Part shown: positions 36,527-47,038 of the stretch, piece by piece
Layout: each line of letters begins with the position of its first letter
How positions within the stretch are numbered: position 1 is the first letter of the stretch
Assembly (NCBI GenBank): GCA_030490835.1
Contig: CM059972.1
Span: forward strand, 92,551,137 to 92,615,136
DNA: 64,000 bases
Reading direction: 5' to 3'
DNA from: Annona cherimola
Lineage: Eukaryota; Streptophyta; Magnoliopsida; Magnoliales; Annonaceae
Notes under the pieces: generated by a model
Databases searched by the model: none
What the model saw: the letters and a program-made list of their open reading frames with translations, nothing else
Told to the model about the DNA's origin: nothing
Made by a program: the position numbers and the translations under genes

Positions 36527-37398
36527 ATTGATAATGGGTGGAACAAGTTCCATGCAATTGACCCACATACGTTGAAAATGGATAATGATGATGGCGATTG
36601 AGACGTGCCATGCCATGCCTGAATTAAAGGAGTTTTGATCTTTTCTCGTGGCCGTTCAGTCAGTCGGGAATGTGGATAAGCCGTCGAATGAATTTTTTTC
36701 AAATGAAACATTGACATGGGCATTTATTGCCTATGAATTTTACATCTGCTTCCCCATTGATTATCAGAGCGTCGCAGTAGGGTAGCAAGACCATGTAGCT
36801 CATGACCCTCGACATAGGCATCACCTCCATCACTCATTGCGAGTGGAAGGAGTTGGTGGCGACTTTGTACTCAAAAGAGTGGGCAATGCAGTCGACCTGA
36901 CAGCCAACTTGGAGGGGCCAGCAATACAGCCAGAAAAAATCAACAACCAGAAATCAGTAATTAAAAGATCGTAATTCGCCCCTCTTCCCAAGGATTCTAG
37001 CAAGAGGTGCAAATCAGCGAACATGAATCCTTTCACTTTGTCTGGAACGTGGTGGAATAGCAAAGGAGGAATCCAAAATCGCAATCAGCTTTAATTTTAA
37101 GGAAGATGGTGAAGCAGTAGGATAGGAATTCAAATCCCTACCAACCATGAATCCTTGATTTTAGGGAAGAAATCAACCAATGCCAATCGTCCCAAACATC
37201 AAACACGACGAAAAAAGAAGGTAGATCGGAGGTGAAAATAAAATTCAAAAGAGCAAAACCATAAGCAGCATCCAAGATAATTTTGTAATTCAGAAAATGC
37301 TACTAACCTAAAATAAGGCCATCAGGAAGGGAGAGTTGGAGCGGTTGAAGTCGGTGCTATAAAAATGACGATGTGGTTATTATTCAATAGTTACATGC
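36527..37398. other. Moderately GC-rich stretch, no recognised gene
   Basis: It has more balanced composition than its surroundings. An 84-codon minus-strand frame (37084-36830) starts MRFWIPPLLFHHVPDKVKGF but matches no family I know. It could be a remnant of an exon or of a gene-captured fragment. I infer no function. Confidence 0.35.
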
Positions 37399-37407
37399 GT
37401 CGAAATT

Positions 37408-37775
37408 GGACTGTGATTTCCTGCACCCACCCGGGTGCATTAAATCGCTTTTATATTTTTTTTGAAATTTTCTTTATAAAAGTGTTAATCTAAGTGTATT
37501 TAACATGTGTATCAATTTTTACTATTTTTCGAGTATTTTATATATTTATTTTTTATTTTTGAAAATCAGTGTCATTTTAGGTAATTTGATTTTCAAAAAT
37601 CAAAAATAAAAATCTAAAATACTCTAAAAAGGGTAAAAATTGATATACATATTAAATACACTTACATTAACACTTTTATAAAAAAAATTCAAAAAAATAA
37701 AAATGGGTTAAAAATGGTTTAATGCACCCAGATGCACTGAAGCTCGGTGCACCCGGGTGCAAGAAATCACGGTCC
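37408..37775. mobile_element. Foldback MITE, Mutator-like 9-bp target duplication
   Basis: This 368-bp inverted-repeat element has ends GGACTGTGATTTCCTGCACCC and the complement GGACCGTGATTTCTTGCACCC. The flanks are GTCGAAATT (37399-37407) and GTCGAAACT (37776-37784), an 8/9 match for a 9-bp duplication. Subterminal CCGGGTGCA blocks and the common core (AATCTAAGTGTATTTAACAT, GTGTATCAATTTTTAC) link it to the elements at 27359 and 46173. Confidence 0.82.
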
Positions 37776-37996
37776 GTCGAAACTTGCAACAAGGAGAAAT
37801 GTGCGTGTGTGAGAGAGAGAAACGAAAGACAAGTGAAAGTAAGGAGGTGAGGACTATTTTTTTATGATTATTTATATATTATATCATTTCAACTTAATAT
37901 TATCAGGCCTCATAAACATTCTGACAATATTTAAATATAATTTTATAACATCTTACTAATAATCTAATTTTTTCTTATAATATTTTTTAATACTCC

Positions 37997-38553
37997 TGTT
38001 GGGATTTTACAAAATTATAATATATATATATTATATTGTGTCATAGATATATAACAAAATGAATGGCCGAAGTGGTAAAGGGTTTGGACATTTCACAACA
38101 GGTCATGGGATTGATTTTTCCCACCTTGTAATTTTTGGTAATTTTCTATGCAAAGTGACTGTTTGTGAATGGACATAATGGTTTGCATATTTGAAATTCA
38201 AATAAGCAGATTCAGTAGACACGTTCAATTGATGCTTTGATTGGTTTTAAGAGAAGCAACACATAAATGAAAAGGGGTGTTTCAAATTCTATAAATAGAT
38301 TAGAATGAGGTGATTAAAAACACAATTCTCTCCTCCCTCTTCATCAAGACATCTTGTTAGTGTCTTATTTAAGACATTCTTTGCTCTTGTCTTAATTTAG
38401 ACATTGTGTGTCCAAGTTACTGGTTTGCAAAATTATCATAATATTTTAAAATTATCTCCATTCAATAAAAAATCTTGTTTCAAGTTTTCGTGTGCCTAGA
38501 AAAGGTGTTACTTCTTATTCTAGTTCAGGTTTCACTTGTTATATCCTGGGGCA
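37997..38553 (+). mobile_element. Possible solo LTR of about 557 bp
   Basis: It begins TGTTGGGATTTTAC and could end GGGGCA at 38553. Flanking pentamers are ACTCC (37992-37996) and ACTGC (38554-38558), a 4/5 match. A TATA box (TATAAATA) is at 38290-38297, followed by a CT-rich leader (TCTCCTCCCTCTTCATC). This layout is LTR-like, but the ends beyond TG and CA are not complementary, so the right border is uncertain. Confidence 0.35.
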
Positions 38554-38845
38554 ACTGCAAAATTACCCTAAGTAGCAAATAGGATAACAAAATTACCTTA
38601 AGAAAAGTGACGTCGTAACACGCCTGAAGTGAAACTTGATTTTAATTTTACTTTTCTCACTTTTCTTAATTTTCTTATTTTTATATTTTGCTCCAACAAT
38701 TCTAAACAGCGGATGCTCCTACAAAAATTTTCAAAGAGGCAGACGCCGCTAAATGAGCATATGAATTTTATTGCGATCACGAAGACTCGAAACAAACGGC
38801 ATCAGCAACAGATGGGAAAATGTGGTTTACCTGATGACAAGACTA

Positions 38846-39842
38846 TTTTTTTTTTATGAAAGAATTACTCTACCCCGACTCCCTTTCCCTTTGAAAAGGG
38901 TTCGGAGGAGAGTAATCCGCGCAATTCATTGCCAAAAAATTGTCTGTACAAAGTTTTCCTAAAACTACTTGAGGGGGGTTTCCCCACCAAAATAGGTGAT
39001 TTACATCAGAAAAAGAAACCACCTTGGCTAACGAATGGGCAACCTCGTTTCCCTGCCTAAGAACATGGTTAACAGAAAGGTGGTCGTTTGCAGCGAGGAT
39101 AGACCTGATTTCAGAGATAACATGACCCACCGGAGAGGATATCGTGCCTTTGCTGGTTAGATAGTTGCAAAGTAGAAGAGAGTCGGATTCAATCAGGACT
39201 TGACTCAACCTTAGCTGAAGCGCCCACTTGGTACCCAAAAGAAAAGCGTAAGCTTCCATGAGGAGTTGTTCCATTATGCCCGTCCATCTTCACCCCTTAG
39301 CAGCAATAAAGCAGCCACCGGAATCCCTGATAATAGCCGTGAGACCAGTAACCCCCCTGTCTTCCACGCCACGCGCATCGACGTTCATCTTAAAAGCCCC
39401 CTCGGGCGGTTTAGTCCATCTGGCCACCAATGGGAGATCCAGAACACGTGCCTGACCAAGGAGCTTGGCCCTCCGAAATTGTTCGTAATACTCACGGCAC
39501 CATGCCAGAATCTTATCAAAAGCCGGTTGGGCACCCTCTTCTCTAAACTTGTTCCTGAGAAACCAGACCCGCCAACATAACAAAATAAAGAAAGCCAGGT
39601 CATGCGATTGGTTTCTATGGGACAAAATACTTAATGTTTCAATAACTGAGGGCACAGGAGAGCTCATTCTAGCTGCAATACGGCCAAACCTCGCAATAAT
39701 AGGGCAGCCCAAAAACAGATGGTCGGAATTTTCTACCTCCCTCTTGCAAAACACGCAAGCAGCATCCACCAGAACACCCCTTCTGGATAAGTTCTGCAAG
39801 GTTGGGAGAACAATCTTTATCAGCCGCCAACCAAAAGGCTAT
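38846..39842 (-). mobile_element. 5'-truncated L1-type LINE (LINE-2)
   Basis: On the minus strand only the ORF2 C-terminus remains: PFGWRLIKIVLPTLQNLSRR, a zf-RVT block (CVFCKREVENSDHLFLGC) and the RVT_3 RNase H domain, ending near 38870. One in-frame TGA at 39290-39292 splits the RNase H. Ten T at 38846-38855 on the plus strand are its poly(A) tail. The last 60 bp resemble the 3' end of the LINE at 46847-52890, so both belong to related families. Truncation from the 5' end is normal for LINE insertion. No target duplication was found; the 5' border is approximate. Confidence 0.8.
38870..39799 (-). pseudogene. LINE-2 ORF2 remnant (zf-RVT and RNase H)
   Basis: Two segments in one frame (39799-39290 and 39274-38870) are separated by a nonsense codon. 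Visible features are MNVDARGVEDRGVTGLTAI (the first acidic strand of RNase H), IRDSGGCFIAAKG, MEAYAFLLGTKWALQL, ESDSLLLCNYL with the catalytic Asp, and a terminal HVLRQGNEVAHSLAK. This is the RVT_3-type RNase H fold of plant LINEs. It lacks endonuclease and reverse transcriptase, so it cannot act. Confidence 0.8.
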
Positions 39843-40107
39843 TGACATAGAGGTAGGTGTAAAATTTCAACTGCCTCATGTCAACAGCTCATTTAAAAAA
39901 TCCATCCCATCAGCCCAAATCGACATCCTCAGCAAAAATGCCAGGGGAAGTGAAGGCAATGAAAGGCCTGCGACAAATGAATGAATCCAATTTTTTCAAC
40001 CTTGTCGTTGGCAATTTTGCTCTTGTCGCAGTTGGCAATCTTGGGTAGTCTATCTTTACACGAGCAACATTTCGCTAATGTCTCCCTGGTCATGTTGGGA
40101 GTAGAGT

Positions 40108-40365
40108 AGCTGTAGGTTTTAATTTAAAAAATTTTAAAAGTAAAAATGTATATTCTAAAATTTTCACTCTTCCAAATATCTTATTTTTTAAATTATTTTT
40201 TAGCATTTTGCTACACAACTATCATATTTTTCAATTATTTTTACACAATCATTCATGCAACTAATATATTTATTTTAAATTTATTCTTTTATATTTCATC
40301 ATATCATATAATATCATTTTTGACCAATTCAAAAATATATGCTTAAAAACTTTTTAGAGCCATGA
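40108..40365 (-). mobile_element. Tourist-like MITE family, decayed copy (inverted)
   Basis: In the opposite orientation to 36233-36523 it shows the same block order: TTTTAATTT/AAAATTTT at one end, ACACAACTATCATATTTTTC, TTTTACACAATCATTCATGC and ATATCATATAATATCATTTT. Termini are worn. Confidence 0.6.
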
Positions 40366-42375
40366 TTTTATACAAGCAACAATAACTTAAGAAAGCTACA
40401 ATTTTTAATTCTAGTAGTTGGATTGCAACAAGGCACCCTAACCATTAGATTGTGCATTAAATGCTAGCAACCATCCATAGTTGTAGCTACGCTATCCTAA
40501 CCTGTTGTGACGCCTCATTCCTAAAAATACTTGATAACTAGTCAAATGGGTACTACACAATCTAAGAAAAATTCGGCGGCATCTCCCCATAATATACAAG
40601 GGGTAAAACGGAATACATGACCTGATATTCATAAATATTTCAATTTGTAGCATTCAATCCTATATTTACATACTTGCATCTTCATATAATAAGGACATTC
40701 ATATAGAAGAAAAATCATTGAATGTTACTCATACACATCAAACAAACCTAATGATTATGCATATGTGCATCCACAGAGATTATAATCTAAACTGAAATAT
40801 CAAATACAATTGTTTGTCAAAGTAAATTCGTCCCAATAATCGCCTACATATACTAATATCAAAAGAGCACAAATTTTAAAAGAACTGAAACTAAAGATAT
40901 TGTGCTATGGTCTTCCAGATATGATCTTCAACTTGTCTCATCTTGAAGTTCTCCACCTGACCTATGATCTAAAGGCAAAATAATAAACGATATGAGTCTA
41001 AATAGACTCAGCAAGTAGATAGTAGTTAGCCAAAGTAGAAATAAGTAAATTCTGGATGCACATGTTGTGTTCATGATAAGAAATATGGGTCCAAACACCC
41101 ACTCCCAAGATCGTATCTATAAAACCACATATAAATAAGAGAACACGAACAATCCTCTACTCATGTCTATCAAGGGCCACGAACAACCCTCTCCTCATGT
41201 CAATCAGGGCCATGAACAACCCTTTACAATCAATCATTTTAAACAACACATTATACATAACAGACAAGGATAAATGCCACAAACCACACATACAACATCG
41301 GCAAGGTTTACTTTAAATTCAACACACAAAATTGTCATACAAGCATTTTACCAAACACATGATAGGCGCAAAATAAGGAAACCCTCAATTCGTACTCTCG
41401 TTTGAGCTGAATTGATTAACGTCACATTTAAAATATAGAAACTGTTAACGAATCCTTTACTTCATGGAAATCGCACATTCATAGCAAATTCCCCATGAAC
41501 CCCTAACTGTTACGAACCCTACGCCCCATACCACAAAATTATTCGACGCTACACACTCCCACCAGTCCTACATCACGTTTAGCATGAAATTTCATCACTA
41601 AATTAAGAAGGGGCGACATCTATTGGAGTCGACAATCTTCAAAGCAGTTGGTAGAACTTTTTTGAAGGAATCTATGGCTAGACCAAACTGAATGGTAGGG
41701 AAAGAAGAGAAGAAGCAGAGAACAGGAAGAGAAGAAGAAGGAAAGATAGCCAGGCGCGGGATGAAAATAAACCCTAGCACACGAGCTTCCCTTATTACTG
41801 AACCCCCATCGGGTCGGGTCGGGTCGAAGCATGGGTCGGGTCTAATTGCAATTAGTAATTTACTCTTCCACTCCTACGACTTAATAATTAAAAATTTCTC
41901 CGGGGGCGTGCCCCCTTCACCCCCGTGACCTGACCGGGCAGGTCGAACCCCGTACCTACTCTGCGAGGGGAACAATAGTCATAGTGCTCAATAATAGAAC
42001 GCTAATCATACACCTTTAAATTTATACTCAATGTGCTAAGATCATAATACATGCACATATGCACTATACATCCCCTAGATGTCGTGTCCATATATGTTAT
42101 GTATCCATTAACATCATAAATTTTTACTAGCATGTTCATAAGTTACTTCATAAATAGAGAAAGGTTATAATAAAAATAAAATAAAATACCTGGTCCTCAC
42201 ACCTGTACTTGTTGTAATGCATTAAATGTATCAAAGAGAAACATGGCTATTTGTTTGAGAGAGAAAAACTAAAAATGCATGAGAGAGAAATGCGTTGGCC
42301 GATTGAGAGAGAGAAACCAAAGGAAGAGGACAAAGTCGGACTCAGGCCTGAAGGAAGACATTCCCTCACTGTGGA
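40366..42375. repeat. Copy 1 of an inverted duplicated segment, interrupted by the solo LTR
   Basis: The sequence 40366-40505 joined to 42202-42375 is similar to the reverse complement of 44330-44645. Shared phrases include ATTGTGCATTAAATGC, GCAACCATC, GCTATC.TAACC, ACTTG.TGTAA.GCAT and GAGAGAAAAACT. The similarity is collinear through the solo LTR site. Confidence 0.7.
40506..42201 (+). mobile_element. Solo LTR of 1696 bp with perfect 5-bp target duplication
   Basis: It begins TGTGACG and ends CCTCACA, so the termini form TGTGA/TCACA. The pentamer CCTGT is present on both sides (40501-40505 and 42202-42206). No gag-pol, primer-binding site or polypurine tract lies inside, which fits recombination between two LTRs. 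The early phrase AAAATTCGGCGGCATCTCCCC is of a kind seen in plant LTRs, probably Ty3/gypsy, but I cannot assign the lineage from the LTR alone. Small frames inside (for example 41692-41928) are chance. Confidence 0.85.
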
Positions 42376-43548
42376 AGATGATAAAAATGTTGGACTATGA
42401 AAAGTTGACACTGTCGACTTGAATTCATTGTTTCAAAAGTTTATTCTGCCCTCTAGAAAGATCAAACTCTAGCTTTTGAAGTTCATTTTCTTATTTTAGA
42501 AATTAGTTCTCTCTCATCAAACTATTCAGTTTTATTGCTAAACCAAAATCGTACTCTTCTTGCTTCTTCTGCACCTTGGACAAATTGTATTCCTCAACCC
42601 AGCAGAAGTTGACAAATCTTCATTCAGCTTATATATATTATTAAATGGACTACAAATTAATATATATGAAATTTATATAATTATTTACCTTTTTTTGGAT
42701 ATCGATTGAATCATCTACCAAGATTTCCTAGTGTCCTTAACATAAAAACTTGACATAAGCCTTCACCGCACCAACATACCACACTTGCATATTGATTAGC
42801 TTGTGAAGAAGACACCATTTCAACCATTAAAATCTATAATTTCAACAATAGTATAGGCATCTCACATCCAAAACAAGCATGAATTGCTCAATAATGTTTT
42901 GCATTCAAATGTAACCATGGGTACTAACATTGTATTTATTCAAAAAGAAAATGATGTTGAAGTAAGGAAATCAACATAGATGTTAATCCAGAACTGATAA
43001 AAGGTGAAAGGAAATGTAAGCATGAGTCTAACCTCACTATTTACAATGTTTTTTAAGTGTTTTCTTCGTATTTTTCAGTCGATGCTAATAAATATATACT
43101 TACATAGCATGGAAGCTTCCATGCTTTTTCTTCATTGAGTGCTTGACCCCATATCTAAGGAGGATATACTAAAAGTTAAGACCAAATTTAGATATTAAAT
43201 TCTACACGGATTAATTGTGCCAATGTCTTCGCCCATGTGATAACTTTCTTAATTACAAAGGTGCATTCCCAGAAAATCCATGAAATGGTCACTACTAGCA
43301 TTAAATTTTTTCCCAACCAGGATCACTTATCATTGAAAAAATCGCCTTTCAACCATGATTTCATACAATCATGAAAATTCACAAGTCAGACGGGTCCTAT
43401 TCACCTAGAAGATATGCATTCATTCAAAATTTTGACCACTACTGTAATAGGAGTCTATCACGTGAAAACCTTCACCCTATTCCATTATTCATGTAGCTTC
43501 AAAAATTTGTCAGAACAGTCGGCAAATTGTGTTCCACTTTTACACCAA
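42376..43548. other. Intergenic DNA, nothing recognised
   Basis: The DNA is AT-rich without a convincing gene or element end. Confidence 0.45.
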
Positions 43549-43812
43549 GGACATATTGGAAAATACAAAATCTTTTTCAAAATTTTCACGATTATCCTAT
43601 TTTTTAATTATTCTCTGTATATTTTCTTATACAACCATCTTACTTTTCAATTATTTCTATACAATTACCTATATAACTAACTTATCTATTTTAATTTTAT
43701 TCTCTTTACTTCCCATTATTATTCCTATTATATCACATTATTTTCTATTAATTTAAAAACTTTTACCCCCAACAACTTTTCGAATAAAAAGTTTTATCGT
43801 TTTCAAAACACC
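43549..43812 (-). mobile_element. Tourist-like MITE family, decayed copy (inverted)
   Basis: The right end reads, as complement, GGTGTTTTGAAAACGATAAA followed by AAAAAGTT, matching the left end of 36233-36523. The body has TACAACCATCTTACTTTTCA and TATACAATTACCTATATAAC blocks shared with the family. Confidence 0.65.
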
Positions 43813-44329
43813 TTCAATATTATTCCAAATTTTGACTCTTTTTATTTTGTTTCGAGTGAAGGTACGTAGCAAAGATTGCAAAAGGACACTTAATTGTAGG
43901 AGAAATGGTTGGAATATGTAAGGATGACAGTAAACATGACTGATGGGCTGCTTTACAATCAAATTTTTAGGCTTTTCATTTTTTTTTGAGTTTTATGAGG
44001 TGATATCACGATTTTGAGTCAGCCATCCATTGCTACCCATTTTGGAGCTATATACTATTCTTTTCTTTTTTGTGTTTGAGGCAGTAAACCGGAAATAGGT
44101 TGCCCTAACAACAGGAGTTTATTTTATCTATTTATTCTCTCTTCGATTTCTAAAAGATGAAGATTCTATTAGACGGTGCTAGTGTTCCATTCAAATTCTG
44201 ATTTAAAAATGTGGAGGACGTATTGGGTTATTGGTTTGGATTTGGGTTCGGTGCCATTATTTTTCTCCTAAAGAGAAGTTGAGATATATTAGAAAGAAAT
44301 AAAAATGCAGTAAAAAGAACCCCATACAT
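43813..44329. other. Intergenic DNA, nothing recognised
   Basis: No gene, RNA or element boundary could be supported. Confidence 0.45.
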
Positions 44330-44645
44330 CTTCTTTTGTTGGAGCAACTTTATCCTCTCTGACAGCAGCTAGATTTTTTTCGGCATTTTTTACCACCTCT
44401 AGCAGCAACGGGAGCGTCCTCTCTTCGAGCTCGAGTCTGACTTGGTTTTCAATCCGCCAATGACATTTCTCTTTCTTGCATTCTCAGTTTTTCTCTCTTA
44501 ATTGCTAGCCACAATTTCTTCTCACGCATCAAATGCTTTACAGCAAGTATGGGTTACGATAGCACAACTACGTCTGTTGATGGTTGCCAGCATTAAATGC
44601 ACAATCCAATCTCTGTGGTGTCAGGACTAAAAGAATTTAACTTTC
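44330..44645. repeat. Copy 2 of the inverted duplicated segment (uninterrupted)
   Basis: As reverse complement it reads through the solo LTR target as GCTATCGTAACCCATACTTG, where copy 1 has TAACCTGT, the LTR, then CCTGTACTTG. It therefore preserves the unoccupied state. A relative of the Tourist-like MITE adjoins both copies on the same relative side. Confidence 0.7.
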
Positions 44646-44860
44646 CTAAGTAATGATTACTTGTATAAAATAATAACTCAATTTTTTATCAAAAAAATAA
44701 ATAGTTTTACAAGTAATTTTGTACGAAATAATTTCATAGGTAGTTATGTAGAAATAATTAAAAAATAAAATAGTTGTATAAAAATATATAAATAAATAAT
44801 TAAAAAATAAAATAACTTTAGATTGAGAAGTTTCCATTTGAAAAGTTTCTGCAAAACATT
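44630..44860 (+). mobile_element. Tourist-like MITE family, partial copy
   Basis: It contains TAGTTATGTAGAAATAATTAAAAA, TAGTTGTATAAAAATATATA and TTTAGATTGAGAAGTTTCCA blocks in the order of 36233-36523. The left end is degraded. Confidence 0.55.
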
Positions 44861-45305
44861 ATAGTAGGTGATATCATCATCACAAGTAACTTGATTCATG
44901 AAATCCATGAAGATTTAACTAGTAACTATGTGTGCAACTCAAGTCAAAGTATACCGGGTTCGAATTACATGAACTTAGTTTCAAGTTAACTTTCAGATTT
45001 GTACTGAGTTTGAACTTTAAATTTTCTATTATTTTGTTTTTAAAATATGATAGTCATATTTTCTAAATAATATAACTTATTATCAAAATTAACAGTATAT
45101 TATTAAATTACATTATAACTATCCTTTATAAAACAATATAATAGTAAATATTTGTTAAATAGTTTTGAATTCATATTTAATAAAATATTTAAAATAATAA
45201 AAATATAAAGAAAATCATAGCATTAGTTCTTGAAAATTAGTAAAAATAAATAACTTAAAACAAATACTTTCAATAATTAATATACATATCAATTGAAAAT
45301 ATAGT

Positions 45306-45669
45306 CATGATTATATACGACTAATCGTAGGCTCCCATACAATATTTAGTTTTTATTTTTTTCGAGTTCTTTTGTAAAAATATTTTAAAAAATGTATTTA
45401 ACACATATACCAACTTTTACCATTATATGATAATTTTATCTATTTATTTATAATTTTTTAAAACTAAGTTTTTTAAGGGTTGACATTGATTGAAACACCC
45501 TTGAAATCAATGATTTTTAAAATTTTAAAATAAATATATAAAATTATTATAAAACATAAAACTTAATACATTTTTTAAAACATGTTTGTGAACAATTCAA
45601 AAAATAAAAAAAATGAAAGAAATAAATATTGTATGGAAGCCTCTATACGATTACTCGTATATGATCATG
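45306..45669. mobile_element. Foldback MITE with distinct termini
   Basis: The left arm CATGATTATATACGACTAATCG, then GGCTCCCATACAATATTTA, is matched by the complement at the right (CATGATCATATACGAGTAATCG, GGCTTCCATACAATATTTA). The interior shows a weak form of the core found in the other foldback elements (GTATTTAACACATATACCAA, CTTTTACCATTA). Target duplication not clear. Confidence 0.7.
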
Positions 45670-46170
45670 GCTCCTGAAAATATATCTTCAAAGTGCATAT
45701 TAAATCTATAAGTGTATGTGTATATATATATATGTAATTTCATAAAAAATAAATATGAAATAACCTCATATTAGATTTGCTACTATGTTGGAATTTTTTT
45801 AGTTGGAGTTCACATGGACCCTAACCTAGTAACTTAACCTTTTTTCACCTTTGAGTTCGGGTTAACTTAACTTAACCCAATTTACATAGCTACTAATAAC
45901 TCAATGAAGTAGTCCACTTCTACTAAAAGACACGAGATAATCTCTCTACTTGAGCCTGACAAAATTATGGTCCATGGTAAAAACTTAAATGTAATGCGTC
46001 CGTTTAGAAATAGATAAAAGTAAAAGTAAAATAAAATTACCACTCTAGATTATGATATTCTTTTTATCATTAACTCTAGAATAGAATCAAAATTTCCCAT
46101 TTTTATACAACCATTTTATTTATTTTTCATACAACTATCTTATTTATTTTGGGTTGTAATACAATTCGTT
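45670..46170. other. AT-rich intergenic DNA
   Basis: No gene. It has a short TA run near 45720 and, at 46080-46145, a fragment resembling the Tourist-like family (ATACAACCATTTTATTTATT). Confidence 0.45.
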
Positions 46171-46172
46171 GG

Positions 46173-46489
46173 GTACACTTAGTCTCCGTATACTCGGGTG
46201 CAAAAACTTAATTTTTTATATTTTTTGAAAGTTTTTTATAAAACTATGAATCTAAATGTATTAACATGTGTATCAATTTTTATCCTTTTTAGATATTTGT
46301 AGATTTTTTTGAATTTTTAAAACTCGGTGGAAAATGTCACCGATTTTTAAAAATTCAAAAATAAATATTCAAAAATGGTAAAAAGTGATATATGTTAAAA
46401 ATACTTAAATTAACAATTTTATAAATAATTTCAAAAAAAATTAAAAAATAAGTTAAATACACTTAGGTGCACCGAGGCTAAGTGCGCTA
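46173..46489. mobile_element. Foldback MITE
   Basis: The arms begin TACACTTAGTCTCCGTATAC on the left and, as complement, GCGCACTTAGCCTCGGTGCAC on the right. CTCGGGTGCAAAAACTTAAT follows, then the shared core (TCTAAATGTATTAACATGTG, TATCAATTTTTATCC, AGATATTTGTAGATTTTTT). It is a relative of 27359 and 37408. Borders are approximate. Confidence 0.7.
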
Positions 46490-46829
46490 GTGCATATGAG
46501 TGTATTTGGTCATTCTTGATTTATTTTAGCTTCATTTTTCTATCTCCTAATTATTACTCCCGTCATCACTCAAGGAAGCAACCCTAAGAAAGAGAAGACC
46601 CACCATTACTCAATCAAGACTCAAAATGATATACATCCATTATTCCAAGGTGGCATAACTGAACCTATGCTGCCGATCCTATCGGATTTGCAATGCATTT
46701 CATACATCACAAACAGGTTTATTCTTAGTCATTGGTTCACTTTTTTTATGGAGCCGCTTACCTTGAATGAGCAAGCTCTCGATTAAAGTATACTTCAAGA
46801 GAAAGATAACGAGCCCATTCTCTTTACTC

Positions 46830-46846
46830 AACTTGAACCATGAAAT
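46830..46846 (+). repeat. Left target-site duplication of LINE-3
   Basis: AACTTGAACCATGAAAT, repeated exactly at 52891-52907 directly after the poly(A) tail. Confidence 0.92.
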
Positions 46847-47038
46847 TATGTGAAAAAAAGTACTCCCCCTAGTAGCTCCGAAAGGCGACTCGGGCGTGCT
46901 CAGAGCTGGGTGGAGGAGAAGGGGGTGACAGGTCAACAGTGATTTGTGGGTTTCTAACGGCTATTCAGTGGGTACGGGGGGATGGTGTAGTAGCTGTAAG
47001 CCGGGTGGGAATCTCTGGAAGATCGATAGCAGGGACAA

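Noticed and set aside
38060..38125. tRNA-like sequence (GGCCGAAGTGGTAAAGG ... GGTCATGGGATTGATTTTTCCC)
   Set aside because: No acceptor stem or anticodon arm could be formed. It probably belongs to the possible solo LTR at 37997-38553 or is an old SINE piece.
39843..39984. 60-codon plus-strand frame beside LINE-2
   Set aside because: It overlaps the antisense LINE-2 border and matches no family; not supported as a gene.
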